From assembly GCF_020829625.1 (NCBI RefSeq), contig NZ_JAIVFX010000015.1, forward strand, positions 111,797 through 175,796: a DNA stretch of 64,000 nucleotides, given 5' to 3'. Made by a program: the position numbers and the translations under genes. Each line of letters begins with the position of its first letter. Position 1 is the first letter of the stretch. Below are positions 26,401-35,800 of the stretch, one piece after another. This DNA is from Nostoc sp. XA010 (lineage in GTDB: Bacteria; Cyanobacteriota; Cyanobacteriia; Cyanobacteriales; Nostocaceae). The notes under the pieces were generated by a model, which saw only the letters and a program-made list of their open reading frames with translations, made no database searches and was not told the DNA's origin.

Positions 26401-27195
26401 TTAAAGGACAGTATTATAGTAAATCTGAAATTTAGCTGGGGATTCTACCTCAGTATTTGTTGCTTGAGATGTTATTTGCAAATTCTCCTGCATTGCTTGC
26501 ATCTGTAGCATCATCTCTTTAATTTGTTTTTGCAACTCTTCAAATTCTGATGGCATAATTGCTGTTTTATTTACTTCACGAGCAGTAAATTCTTTGATAT
26601 TGTTGGGATTTTCTTGAGCATAGCTAAGAAAAGTTTGGGCAGATGCAAACGCAGAAGTAGCAGCAATATCTCTGATAGTAGTATTTTGTTGAGTTGCAAC
26701 CTTTGATACAGAATTTACTGGCTGTGCCTGTATCTGCGTCGGGGTTTGCGCTCCAATAGGTTGAGATGCAGTTACTGCATTTTTTGAGATGAGAGCTTGG
26801 TCAAAAGGTGCCTCGTCATCTAAAAAAGCGCTTAATCCAGAAATTTGCAATCGAGGCTCAGAAACTTGCCATTCTTTTAGCAATGTCTCTTTCTGCTGTA
26901 GGTGTTGCTCTAAATTAGATAATTCCTGCTGAATTTTCGCTGATTTGGAAGAAGAATTTCGCCAACCACAGAAAGCAAGTGCTGAAATTCCAGACCCTAT
27001 ACTAAGTGCTGTTGCAAAAACTACGTAAGGGATAGCAATATCTCTAAGCTTGCCATAAAAAATAGGTTCTTCCTGAAATTTGATAGCAATTTGTTTATCG
27101 CCTAGTGTCGCAAGGGGAAATGACATTAAAGAAAATACACTTAGAGAAGCGATCACAGGTGGTAGTAAAAATTTTTGCAGTGCAGAAAGTGTCAT
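26401..27195 (-). CDS. Membrane protein with coiled coils, function unknown
   Basis: A 264-aa protein with two hydrophobic segments (about residues 8-30 and 52-76) and a soluble tail. The tail has a coiled coil at about 84-110, a Gln/Thr/Ala-rich middle, and a second coiled coil near the C-terminus with Met/Gln repeats (KEMMLQMQAMQENLQ). No family was recognised. It lies between the cellulose operon and the GH5 glucanase gene, so a link to glucan export is possible but unproven. Confidence 0.7.
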   Translation of the reverse strand: MTLSALQKFLLPPVIASLSVFSLMSFPLATLGDKQIAIKFQEEPIFYGKLRDIAIPYVVFATALSIGSGISALAFCGWRNSSSKSAKIQQELSNLEQHLQQKETLLKEWQVSEPRLQISGLSAFLDDEAPFDQALISKNAVTASQPIGAQTPTQIQAQPVNSVSKVATQQNTTIRDIAATSAFASAQTFLSYAQENPNNIKEFTAREVNKTAIMPSEFEELQKQIKEMMLQMQAMQENLQITSQATNTEVESPAKFQIYYNTVL

Positions 27196-27769
27196 ATTTA
27201 GAAAGCTTTTGTCAAATAAAAGACAATGAGTAGATTGCAGCAGATATAATTACCGCTTATAACATCTAGCTTGTATAGAGTTTTTGCGGTGACTCAATAT
27301 GTGTACTGCCTTAGTATCTAAATTATTCTCTATCCGAGATATTTTCAATAGAAAACTCATGAAGAACTCAGCAAATTGCGTAAATTTTTTGTAAATTAAG
27401 CAACTATCTAAAATTACATAAAGGAAAATACAAAATCTAGATACAAGTTTATACGCATTGCTATTTAAGGTTTTCAGGGTTATCGACTTCCACTATCCAA
27501 GTTTTTCGGGTACAGAAACAATAGTAGCTAAATATTGCTCTAATATTACTAGATGGTCAAACGTATGGAAGGTTAATTAAGTAATACAGAAAACTATAAT
27601 ATGAATGCATTGTAATCAGACTACAAATATTTATCGTCGGCTAAAAATCATCTTTACAAAAATACTTTTTAAGTAAAGATACGGTAATTCTTTTTTGGAG
27701 GCAAAAACTATTGCTTATGTTTTTACGTACTTAGCTTAGATATTCTTCTACAATAAAAGTAATAATAGT
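27196..27769. promoter_or_regulatory. A+T-rich divergent regulatory region
   Basis: A 574-base gap between the divergent membrane-protein and GH5 genes. It is very A+T-rich, with no open frame and no recognisable riboswitch. It must contain both promoters, but I cannot place them with confidence. Confidence 0.4.
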
Positions 27770-29416
27770 ATGCTATTCGTCGATAAAAATAAATCAAGAA
27801 CATTGAAATTACATAAGCAATTACTGATATTTTTTCTAAGTATAATAGTATTTTTGGTAATTATTTTAACCAAAACGCCTGTTAGTATTCATTTAGATGC
27901 TTCTAGGGCTGCGACGCCAATAGAGCTACCACTTTCAACAATTGGTAGAACCATTGTGGATGCCAAAGGCAAGGTTGTATTGCTCAGAGGTGTTAATTGG
28001 TTTGGTATGGAAACTGATACACACGCCCCTCACGGTTTATGGAAACGAGATTATAAAGAAATGCTGGCACAGATTAAAAACTTAGGATATAACGTCATCC
28101 GGTTACCTTATTCTGTGGCAGCATTGCGATCGCTTAATGTAAGTGGCATTGACTATACAATTGGTAGCAACAAAGAACTTCAAGGTAGAACACCCTTGGA
28201 AGTAATGGACTTAGTGATTCAGGAAGCGGAACGTCAAGGATTGCTAATTCTGCTCGACAGCCACCGTCTCAACGACCAGCAAATTCCAGAGTTGTGGTAT
28301 GGAGACGGCTTTACAGAAGCAGACTGGATCGATACTTGGACAATGTTAGCAATCCGATACAAGAATCAAACTAACGTTATTGGCGCAGACTTAAAAAATG
28401 AACCTTACGGGAAAGCTAGCTGGGGTGATAACAATATAAGTACTGACTGGCGGCTAGCAGCAGAACGTGCAGGCAATGCGATTCTGGGCGTTAATCCTAA
28501 TTGGCTAATTGTTGTTGAAGGAGTGGAAAAGAATGTCCCCGGTCAAAAACTGCCACAGCATTGGCATGGTGGGAATTTAGAAGGTGTGAAACGCTATCCA
28601 GTACGTTTATCTCGTTCTAATAAGCTAGTCTATTCTCCTCATGAGTACGGCGCTGGGGTGTACAATCAGCCCTACTTTTCTGCTTCTAACTTTCCTAAGA
28701 ATCTCATTTCTCGCTGGCAAATAGGATTTAACTATATCGCTAGTCAGAATATTGCTCCCATCTTGATTGGGGAGTTTGGGGGACGGCAAGTAGACTTAAA
28801 TTCCAAAGAAGGAATTTGGCAAAATGAGTTGGTGCAATACATTCAAAAAAATAACTTGAGCTTTACTTACTGGAGTTGGAATCCTGATAGTAGTGATACA
28901 GGGGGAATTTTATTAGATGATTGGCAAAGTGTTAATCTACCCAAGCAGCAATTACTATCCCAATTGCTCCCACTAGTACAAGTTCAACCACCAGTTCAAC
29001 CGAGTAATCCTCCTGTTTCCCCAACTCCAACTCCTTCTGTCTCTCCATCTCCAACTCCTTCTGTCTCCCCAACTCCAACTCCTTCTGTCTCTCCATCTAC
29101 TACTAGTACTGCTCAACTAAAAGTCATTACTGAGATCAATTCCAACTGGGAAACTGGATTTTGTGTCAGCTTCAAAATTAAAAATCAGGGTAATACCAAA
29201 GTTAACAACTGGCAACTGGCATTTAAGATGAATCAAGCTAAGATTAATAGCTTTTGGAACGCAGATTTTAAGCAACAAGGAGCGATACAGTATGTAGTGG
29301 CTCCTTTGGACTGGGGAAAAACAATTGAACCAAATCAAGTACGCGATACTGGGTTTTGTGCCAACAAACTTGGTTCTGACTACCAAGCGCAGCAAATTAG
29401 CGCCGTCTCGATTTGA
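27770..29416 (+). CDS. GH5 endoglucanase with C-terminal CBM2-like module
   Basis: A 548-aa secreted or membrane-anchored cellulase. An N-terminal hydrophobic segment (about residues 17-38) is followed by a GH5 barrel. The acid/base Glu lies in ADLKNEPYG and the nucleophile Glu in LIGEFGG; RLPYS and the SPHEYG stretch are also conserved. A linker of repeated PTPSVSPSP-type units joins it to a module of about 100 residues resembling cellulose-binding CBM2 (TGFCVSFKIKNQG, NWQLAF, then a closing Cys in DTGFCA). It lies 2.7 kb from the cellulose operon and may modify or release the organism's own cellulose. Confidence 0.9.
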   Translation: MLFVDKNKSRTLKLHKQLLIFFLSIIVFLVIILTKTPVSIHLDASRAATPIELPLSTIGRTIVDAKGKVVLLRGVNWFGMETDTHAPHGLWKRDYKEMLAQIKNLGYNVIRLPYSVAALRSLNVSGIDYTIGSNKELQGRTPLEVMDLVIQEAERQGLLILLDSHRLNDQQIPELWYGDGFTEADWIDTWTMLAIRYKNQTNVIGADLKNEPYGKASWGDNNISTDWRLAAERAGNAILGVNPNWLIVVEGVEKNVPGQKLPQHWHGGNLEGVKRYPVRLSRSNKLVYSPHEYGAGVYNQPYFSASNFPKNLISRWQIGFNYIASQNIAPILIGEFGGRQVDLNSKEGIWQNELVQYIQKNNLSFTYWSWNPDSSDTGGILLDDWQSVNLPKQQLLSQLLPLVQVQPPVQPSNPPVSPTPTPSVSPSPTPSVSPTPTPSVSPSTTSTAQLKVITEINSNWETGFCVSFKIKNQGNTKVNNWQLAFKMNQAKINSFWNADFKQQGAIQYVVAPLDWGKTIEPNQVRDTGFCANKLGSDYQAQQISAVSI

Positions 29417-29498
29417 AGTCAAAGTTAAAAGGCCAATTTGTCATGATAGGAGAAATCACCAATCCCATTAAACATTGAGTATTAACTCAGCACACAAA

Positions 29499-31280
29499 AT
29501 GACTGAAGCAACAGCAACTCGTCCCAATACCCACTTCCAGGAAACCAGACCAACGATTCATTACCTGGTGGCAATGCCCCAACCAGAAACCCATCTGTTT
29601 GAGGTGACTTTACACCTTGTAGATTACCACTCGCCGATTCTCGATTTAAAACTACCGGTGTGGACACCCGGTTCCTATTTAGTCCGCGAATATGCCAAGA
29701 ATTTACAGGATTTTGAGGCTTTTGCAGAGGGTAAGCCTTTACCTTGGCGGAAGATCAGTAAAAATCACTGGCAGGTAGATAAAAAGGGTGTTTCAGAACT
29801 AACTGTACGTTACCGCATTTTTGCGAATGAGCTATCGGTAAGGACTAATCACTTAGATGCTACCCACGGTTATTTCAACGGTGCAGCACTATTTTTTAGA
29901 ATAACGGGCTGGGAGAACCAACCCATTCGCGTCACAATCGTACCACCACGCCCGGAATGGCAGGTAACTACTGCCTTACCACCCGTTGGTGAGGAAACAA
30001 ATACTTTCTTGGCTGGTGATTTTGATACTCTTGTTGATACTCCCTTTGAGATTGGTCGCCACCAATTGTATAATTTTGAGGTTTTGGGAAAACCCCATGA
30101 ACTGGCAATCTGGGGACAAGGAAATTTCCAAGTCCAGCAGATGATTGCTGATATTCAAAAAATTATTCAGGTAGAAGCACAGATGTTCGGCGGTTTGCCA
30201 TATCAACGATACGTGTTTCTACTACATTTATTTAGCCAAGCTTTTGGCGGTTTGGAGCATAAGGACTCTTGCTCCTTAATTTATCAGCGTTTCGGATTTC
30301 GCGCTCAAGATAAGTACAATCGCTTTATCCAATTGGTAGCACACGAGTTCTTTCACTTGTGGAATGTCAAGCGAATTCGCCCAAAAGCATTAGAGGTTTT
30401 TGATTACGACCAAGAAAATTACACACCATCATTATGGTTTTGTGAAGGCACTACTAGTTACTATGACTTGTTAATTCCTTTGCGGGCAGGAATTTATGAT
30501 GTTCAATCGTATTTGAATAATTTGGGCAAAGAAATTACAAGATATGAGATGACACCGGGGCGCAAGGTACAACCCCTTTCTGAGTCGAGTTTTGATGCCT
30601 GGATAAAACTCTATCGCCCGGATGCCAATAGCGGGAATTCCCAAATTTCTTACTATTTAAAGGGAGAAATGGTATCTTTGTTGCTGGATTTACTGATTCG
30701 CTCTACTCACAACAATCAGCGCTCCCTCGATGACGTGATGCTGAAAATGTGGCAGCAATTTGGGCAAGATGAAATTGGCTATACCCCAGAACAGTTGCAG
30801 GAAGTTATCGAATCTGTTGCCGGAATTGATTTGACTGATTTCTTTAAACGCTACATTGATAATACTGATGATTTGTCTTTCAATCAGTATTTAGAACCCT
30901 TCGGCTTGCAGTTGGTAGCCGATCAGCAGGAAGAAGCTTACTTGGGCGTGAGAATAAATACAGAGAATGGGCGGGAGATCGTTAAGTTTGTGGAGACTGG
31001 TTCACCTGCACAAGTAGGAGGAATCGATGCAGGTGATGAGTTGTTAGCAATTGATGGGATTAAGGTAACTGCGGGTGCCTTAAGCGATCGCCTGAAAGAT
31101 TACCAACCAAAAGATAAAATTGAAGTCGCAGTTTTCCACCAAGACGAACTCCGTACTTATTCCATTATCCTCGCTTCACCACATCCCACTCGGTATCAGG
31201 TAAAGCCTGTTGAGCATCCTAGCTCCACACAACAGCAAAACTTTGCTGGATGGCTTGGAGTAGCGATCGCAACTGTTTGA
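29499..31280 (+). CDS. M61-family glycyl aminopeptidase-like protein with PDZ domain
   Basis: A 593-aa metallopeptidase. The N-terminal beta domain is followed by a gluzincin catalytic domain with HEFFH (His282, Glu283, His286), then NVKRIRP and the downstream glutamate in CEGTTSYY. A PDZ domain lies at about residues 480-560 (AYLGVRI, SPAQVGGIDAGDELLAIDG). There is no signal peptide. Start chosen at ATG 29499; the TTG at 29475 would add eight residues. The closest named relatives prefer N-terminal Gly or Ala, but the true substrates are unknown. Confidence 0.92.
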   Translation: MTEATATRPNTHFQETRPTIHYLVAMPQPETHLFEVTLHLVDYHSPILDLKLPVWTPGSYLVREYAKNLQDFEAFAEGKPLPWRKISKNHWQVDKKGVSELTVRYRIFANELSVRTNHLDATHGYFNGAALFFRITGWENQPIRVTIVPPRPEWQVTTALPPVGEETNTFLAGDFDTLVDTPFEIGRHQLYNFEVLGKPHELAIWGQGNFQVQQMIADIQKIIQVEAQMFGGLPYQRYVFLLHLFSQAFGGLEHKDSCSLIYQRFGFRAQDKYNRFIQLVAHEFFHLWNVKRIRPKALEVFDYDQENYTPSLWFCEGTTSYYDLLIPLRAGIYDVQSYLNNLGKEITRYEMTPGRKVQPLSESSFDAWIKLYRPDANSGNSQISYYLKGEMVSLLLDLLIRSTHNNQRSLDDVMLKMWQQFGQDEIGYTPEQLQEVIESVAGIDLTDFFKRYIDNTDDLSFNQYLEPFGLQLVADQQEEAYLGVRINTENGREIVKFVETGSPAQVGGIDAGDELLAIDGIKVTAGALSDRLKDYQPKDKIEVAVFHQDELRTYSIILASPHPTRYQVKPVEHPSSTQQQNFAGWLGVAIATV

Positions 31281-31285
31281 TAAAG

Positions 31286-31378
31286 GGATTGGGCATGGGG
31301 CATTGGGCATTGGGCATTGGGTAATTCTTCTCCCCCTTACCCCTTGTCCCGTGCCCCTGCTCCCCTGCTCCTTCCCTA
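31286..31378. repeat. Heptamer repeat tract between the M61 and pyk genes
   Basis: Five units of GGGCATT (31286-31323) are followed by a pyrimidine tract of CCCCTTG/CCCCTGCT units (31332-31378). The two halves can pair into a long imperfect hairpin between two convergent genes. Confidence 0.7.
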
Positions 31379-31381
31379 CTT

Positions 31382-33151
31382 CTAAGCTGTTCTCACCGCC
31401 CCAGAGTAAATCAAACCCCGTTGCAGATCTAGGGTTATAATGGCTCCATCCCGAATCGCCTGTGTTGCCTGCTTCACGCCGACAATCACTGGCACACCGA
31501 GACGCAACCCAATTACTGCTGCGTGACTTGTAAGACTTTCTTCTTCGGTAATAATGCCCGCAGCTTTCCGAATTGCTTCCACAAAATCGGCACTAGTGCG
31601 GGGTGCAACCAATATGTCTCCAGGATTAAAGTTACTCACATCCATACCAGTATTAGCGACCCGTGCACGACCACTTACTGAACCTTGTCCTAGTCCAATT
31701 CCGTGACCTAGTACTGCCGTCACCACCTCTACCTTAATCAAATCTGTAGAGCCAGAAATACCCTGGAGTGTGCCAGCGGTCATCACTACTAAATCTCCCT
31801 GGGACAGTAACTGAAGTTCTTGAGCCACGTTAATCGCAGCTTGAAATGTCTGACCAGTGGAAGGTAATCCTAGCACCAACAACGGTTTGACTCCCCACAC
31901 CATCTGTAGCTGCCGCGCCACATTTACATGGGGTGTCACTGCCAAAATCGGTGTACGAGGACGAAACTTAGAGACATTGCGAGCTGTTGCCCCCGTTTGC
32001 GTTAGGGTCATGATTGCTGCTGCGCCAAGTTGTTCGGCAATTTGACCCACAGCTTGACTAATAGCATTGGGAATGGAGCGTCGGGCATCTCTCGAAGAAC
32101 GTAAGTTTAAGTGTTGGGATTCTTCCTGCTCCATCCGCTCGGCAATTCGTGCCATCGTCGCCACTGCTTCTACTGGGAAGCTACCCACAGCAGTTTCATT
32201 GGAGAGCATTACCGCGTCCGTGCCGTCTAAAATCGCATTAGCCACATCCGATACTTCAGCGCGAGTGGGACGGGGATTGCTCACCATGCTGTCTAACATC
32301 TGGGTGGCAGTGATGATGGGAATCCCCAAGCGATTTGCTGTAGCAATTAACCGCTTTTGGAGTACCGGAACATCCTCTGCTGGCAATTCCACCCCTAAGT
32401 CACCTCTGGCAACCATTACGCCATCACACAAAGCCAGAATCGCCTCCATTTGTTCAATGGCTTCGTGCTTTTCAATTTTGGCAACCACTGGCACTTGCTT
32501 GCCTGTACTGGAAATTAATTCTTTAATTTCGATCATGTCCTGGGGATTGCGGACAAAGGAAAGTGCCACCCAATCGACACCCTGATCTAGACCAAACATC
32601 AGATCCTCTCGGTCTTTGTCGGTCATTGCTTTAATTGACAGGTAAACGCCAGGAAAGTTTACGCCTTTGTTGTTAGAAAGTTTACCAGGTACAGTGATCC
32701 GACAATGTAAATCGCCTTTGTCTCGGTTAATCTCCTCGACTACCATTTCTACTCGTCCATCATCGAGGAGAATTTTTGCACCAACCGGGACTTCTTCGGC
32801 TAAATAATCGTAAGTGACGCAACTAATTTCCTGGCTGCCGACAACTGGACGATTTGTCAAAGTGAAGCGATCGCCTTTTGCCAAAACTATAGACCCGTTG
32901 TCAAACTTCCCCAAGCGAATTTTTGGGCCCTGCAAGTCTTGGAGAATAGCCACTGGCTGATTTAATTCAAAAGCGGTTTGCCGAATTAAGCGAATACTAC
33001 GCTGATGGTCGGCATGAGTTCCGTGGGAGAAGTTTAGCCGCAGCGTCGTGGCTCCCGCTTCAATAATTGCCTTGAGCATTTCAGGACTGCTAGTGGCGGG
33101 GCCAATAGTAGCGACAATTTTTGTCCGGCGTAGAGAATCTCTTAATTGCAT
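31382..33151 (-). CDS. pyk: Pyruvate kinase with C-terminal PEP-utilising mobile domain
   Basis: A 589-aa glycolytic enzyme that makes pyruvate and ATP from PEP and ADP. The N-terminal RRTKIVATIGPAT, the active-site VAKIEKHEAIEQM, MVARGDLGVELP and the ITATQMLDSM segments are all intact. After the allosteric C-domain there is an additional phosphohistidine-type mobile domain at about residues 490-585, with the TSHAAVIG motif, found in a subset of bacterial pyruvate kinases. The start ATG lies directly before LRDSLRRTKIVATIG. It is divergent from crtR. Confidence 0.95.
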   Translation of the reverse strand: MQLRDSLRRTKIVATIGPATSSPEMLKAIIEAGATTLRLNFSHGTHADHQRSIRLIRQTAFELNQPVAILQDLQGPKIRLGKFDNGSIVLAKGDRFTLTNRPVVGSQEISCVTYDYLAEEVPVGAKILLDDGRVEMVVEEINRDKGDLHCRITVPGKLSNNKGVNFPGVYLSIKAMTDKDREDLMFGLDQGVDWVALSFVRNPQDMIEIKELISSTGKQVPVVAKIEKHEAIEQMEAILALCDGVMVARGDLGVELPAEDVPVLQKRLIATANRLGIPIITATQMLDSMVSNPRPTRAEVSDVANAILDGTDAVMLSNETAVGSFPVEAVATMARIAERMEQEESQHLNLRSSRDARRSIPNAISQAVGQIAEQLGAAAIMTLTQTGATARNVSKFRPRTPILAVTPHVNVARQLQMVWGVKPLLVLGLPSTGQTFQAAINVAQELQLLSQGDLVVMTAGTLQGISGSTDLIKVEVVTAVLGHGIGLGQGSVSGRARVANTGMDVSNFNPGDILVAPRTSADFVEAIRKAAGIITEEESLTSHAAVIGLRLGVPVIVGVKQATQAIRDGAIITLDLQRGLIYSGAVRTA

Positions 33152-33252
33152 AGGGGCTGAAGTTAGGGAGCTATCTGGGAAGTCATCGTAACTTAAGTGT
33201 CATCTCCTTTTCAGTCACTGCTATATCAATAAGATATAAGCAGTTAGAGAGG

Positions 33253-33343
33253 GTTTATGGGAGAGTGGGGGCTGTGGGATAGACTAGATATAGTACATCA
33301 ATCTTGTATCCATCCTCCCCATGAAGGAGTTTATCCCATAAAC
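33253..33343. ncRNA. Nested inverted-repeat structure between pyk and crtR
   Basis: Perfect 10-base arms GTTTATGGGA (33253-33262) and TCCCATAAAC (33334-33343) enclose further nested pairs: GTGGGG against CTCCCC, and GGATA against TATCC. This gives a single hairpin of about 91 bases. It lies in the 355-base gap between two divergent genes. It may be a leader RNA element of either gene, a small RNA, or a miniature mobile element. The strand is undetermined. Confidence 0.4.
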
Positions 33344-33533
33344 TTCTTGCCGATTGTCATACCCCACTTATTCACTAAAAACTAGTCCTCGTCTGGAATC
33401 ATAGCGTTATTCATCTGCTGATATGCAAAGATGTAGATAAATCTTGCTATACAAAACTTTGCAAAAGTTTTTTATTCCCTAATCTTGATCGTAATATTTG
33501 TAATGTTTGGTAAAGAAGGAGTCAATTTTAGAA

Positions 33534-34424
33534 ATGATTACATCGGAGGCACAAAAGCCACTGACAATCCCACCAAAGGAATTTTTAGCGCCTCCTGGTG
33601 ATTTTAATCCCACGCTAATGCTTTTTTCCGTAGCTGTGACGATGCTGGTGTTATCTAACTTTGGTTATTGGCTTTGGGAATGGCCGCATTGGCTGTGTTT
33701 TAGCGTTAATACGATTGCCTTACATTGTGCTGGGACGGTAATTCATGATGCCTGTCACCAATCCGCCCATCGCAACCGGGTGATGAATGCAATGTTAGGG
33801 CATGGTAGTGCATTGATGCTAGCTTTTGCTTTTCCAGTATTTACGCGGGTACATTTACAGCATCATGGACATGTCAATCATCCCGAAGACGACCCAGATC
33901 ATTATGTCTCTACGGGTGGCCCACTATGGCTGATTGCGGTGCGGTTTTTATATCACGAAGTGTTTTTCTTTCAACGACGACTGTGGCGGAAATATGAGCT
34001 ATTGGAATGGTTCATCAGCCGCTTAATTGTCGGTGTAATCGTTTATATATCAGTGCAATACCACTTTTTGGGTTACATTCTGAATTTTTGGTTTATACCA
34101 GCTTTTGTGGTGGGGATAGCACTGGGATTGTTTTTTGACTATTTGCCCCATCGTCCTTTTGCGGAGCGCGATCGCTGGAAAAATGCTCGCGTCTACCCGA
34201 ACCAAGTTCTCAATATTCTAATTATGGGACAGAATTACCACTTAATTCATCATTTGTGGCCTTCTATTCCTTGGTATAATTATCAGCCTACATACTATGT
34301 GATGAAGCCCCTATTAGATGAAAAAGGATGTTATCAAACTTCAGGATTGTTGCAGAAAAAGGACTTTTTTGAGTTTGTTTATGACATCTTTTTAGGAATT
34401 CGATTTCATCATCAAAAAGAATAG
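33534..34424 (+). CDS. crtR: Beta-carotene hydroxylase CrtR
   Basis: A 296-aa membrane di-iron hydroxylase of the fatty-acid-desaturase type that hydroxylates carotenoid rings (zeaxanthin and related products). Histidine boxes are HDACH followed by SAHR, HLQHHGHVNHPEDDPDHY, and NYHLIHHLWP. Hydrophobic segments flank these boxes. Start chosen at ATG 33534, preceded by AAGGAG at about 33516-33521; a TTG at 33507 would add nine residues. It is preceded by the nested hairpin at 33253-33343. Confidence 0.93.
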   Translation: MITSEAQKPLTIPPKEFLAPPGDFNPTLMLFSVAVTMLVLSNFGYWLWEWPHWLCFSVNTIALHCAGTVIHDACHQSAHRNRVMNAMLGHGSALMLAFAFPVFTRVHLQHHGHVNHPEDDPDHYVSTGGPLWLIAVRFLYHEVFFFQRRLWRKYELLEWFISRLIVGVIVYISVQYHFLGYILNFWFIPAFVVGIALGLFFDYLPHRPFAERDRWKNARVYPNQVLNILIMGQNYHLIHHLWPSIPWYNYQPTYYVMKPLLDEKGCYQTSGLLQKKDFFEFVYDIFLGIRFHHQKE

Positions 34425-34436
34425 ATTTATTGTATG

Positions 34437-34475
34437 AAGCGATGCTTACGGCGGGCTGCACCTACGCCGACCAAT
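34437..34475. repeat. Palindromic GCGATGC-TACGGCGGGC repeat
   Basis: GCGATGCTTACGGCGGGCTGCACCTACGCC includes GGCG/CGCC arms and belongs to the same family as 9002-9036 and the reverse copy at about 41755-41782. It lies just after the crtR stop. Confidence 0.55.
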
Positions 34476-34566
34476 GGCTAGCACTGGGAATTTGACAAAA
34501 GTACATCATGATCAAGGCTAGCCTTCACAGTCAACTGAGTTCGATCGCTCAACAGTATCAATATTG

Positions 34567-35118
34567 TTACATTGTCGGATTCGGTTTGACTGCAATTGTC
34601 CAATACTGAAATGTTTCACTTCCAATCTCTTCGCTATCCTCACGGTAGATTTGCCGCAAGCATTCATAAAATGCTTGGGCTTCATTCTCCAATCCAAAAG
34701 TTATTAAACACTTTAAGATACGGGTGATCCGAAGATAATTGTGGTTAAATATACAGACCCATTCGCCTTTACGATTCAGATAGTCTTCTGACTGGCTGAC
34801 AACTACTTTTCCGTCATTACTCTCGTGGCGTTGCAACCCATAAAATTTAAGCATAACTGTGAAGGAACGCAGCAAATTTTGACGTAGGTGGGGGTTCCTT
34901 TGAAATACTTGAATTATTTTCTCATCCACGATGGGTGAATCAGGATTGAATGCACTTCGCTCAGGCAAAGGGAACAACCACTGAATGTAATTGTGGACGC
35001 ACTCCAATTCTTCAAAATTCCAAATCCATATCTCTTGAATTGTCCGACCTTCTGAATCTTGTTGCTCCCCTAAGTAGAATGGAACAAGCATTGCACTGAG
35101 TTGTTTTTGATGATTCAT
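34567..35118 (-). CDS. OGFr-domain protein (opioid growth factor receptor conserved region)
   Basis: A 183-aa cytoplasmic protein. The stretch FYLGEQQDSEGRTIQEIW, NFEELECVHNYIQWLFPLPE and the downstream FNHNYLRITRILKCLITFGLENEAQAFYECL match the conserved region of the opioid growth factor receptor family. That family is named from animals but also occurs as short bacterial proteins. Its biochemical role in bacteria is unknown. The region from about residue 10 to 170 is essentially the whole domain. No partner gene is coupled to it. Confidence 0.8.
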   Translation of the reverse strand: MNHQKQLSAMLVPFYLGEQQDSEGRTIQEIWIWNFEELECVHNYIQWLFPLPERSAFNPDSPIVDEKIIQVFQRNPHLRQNLLRSFTVMLKFYGLQRHESNDGKVVVSQSEDYLNRKGEWVCIFNHNYLRITRILKCLITFGLENEAQAFYECLRQIYREDSEEIGSETFQYWTIAVKPNPTM

Positions 35119-35290
35119 TGCAAACTACCTTTACAACTCAACATCCTGATTTTGGGCGCGATCGTCTCACCAATGACCTCAAATCACTTAAAAAATTAGT
35201 AATATTCTCCGACCAGCAGCAGGTTTAGCAGATACATAGTACAGAATTGTATTTTTATGCTGCTTGTTACATATATTTTATTTAAGTGTT

Positions 35291-35710
35291 TTACACTTTT
35301 GACTTAACTACTGGCTGTGATGTTTGTAAAGACTGGGGCAAACTCCAGTCGGGACGCAAGCTAGCGGCGTTGCGTAAATAAATATGATGAACCGAGGCGG
35401 AGGCTGGCAGATAAGCGTGGATTAAGAACCGAATGCAGCGCTGTAAGCTACCTTCGACGTGCATTTGTTGCACATCCAACATGGCCACATTATCCCAACC
35501 AGGACGCGCTCTAGCGATCGCAGCTGGAAAAATAGCATCCAAATCGCGTGTTACTGAGAAAGTTACACTAATCATGTCCCTCGGCTGGAATTGATTCCGG
35601 TTTTCTAGTTCATCTAGAAGTTCTGTCACTACCTCTCGCATTGCCTCAACGGTATTTTCTGAAACGGTTGTTGCTCCGCGAATAGCCCGCATTTGCCACT
35701 CCACGCCCAA
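35291..35710 (-). CDS. aroH: Chorismate mutase, AroH type
   Basis: A 139-aa monofunctional chorismate mutase that converts chorismate to prephenate for Phe and Tyr synthesis. It has the AroH fold marks: MRAIRGATTVSENT at the N-terminus with the active-site arginine, SVTFSVTRDLDAIFPAAIAR, and HHIYLRNAASLRPD with the second arginine. It has the usual length, cytoplasmic. It is co-directional with and upstream of sppA, 90 bases away, with a repeat tract between. Confidence 0.94.
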   Translation of the reverse strand: MGVEWQMRAIRGATTVSENTVEAMREVVTELLDELENRNQFQPRDMISVTFSVTRDLDAIFPAAIARARPGWDNVAMLDVQQMHVEGSLQRCIRFLIHAYLPASASVHHIYLRNAASLRPDWSLPQSLQTSQPVVKSKV

Positions 35711-35735
35711 ATCCTCCTTAAAACAAAAAAGTTAA

Positions 35736-35798
35736 GAATTAGGAGTTAAGAGTGAGAAATTGAGAGTTTTAACTTCTAACTTCTCACTCCTAACTCAA
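35736..35798. repeat. Inverted heptamer repeat between aroH and sppA
   Basis: ATTAGGAGTTAAGAGTGAG and CTCACTCCTAACTCAAT arms, built from GAGTTAA-like and CTCCTAA-like units, can fold into one long imperfect hairpin. Confidence 0.65.
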
Positions 35799-35800
35799 TA

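Noticed and set aside
32067..32585. 172-codon plus-strand open frame
   Set aside because: It lies entirely antisense to pyk, whose motifs are intact, and the product is low in recognisable structure (Ser/Ala/Thr-rich). A shadow of codon use.
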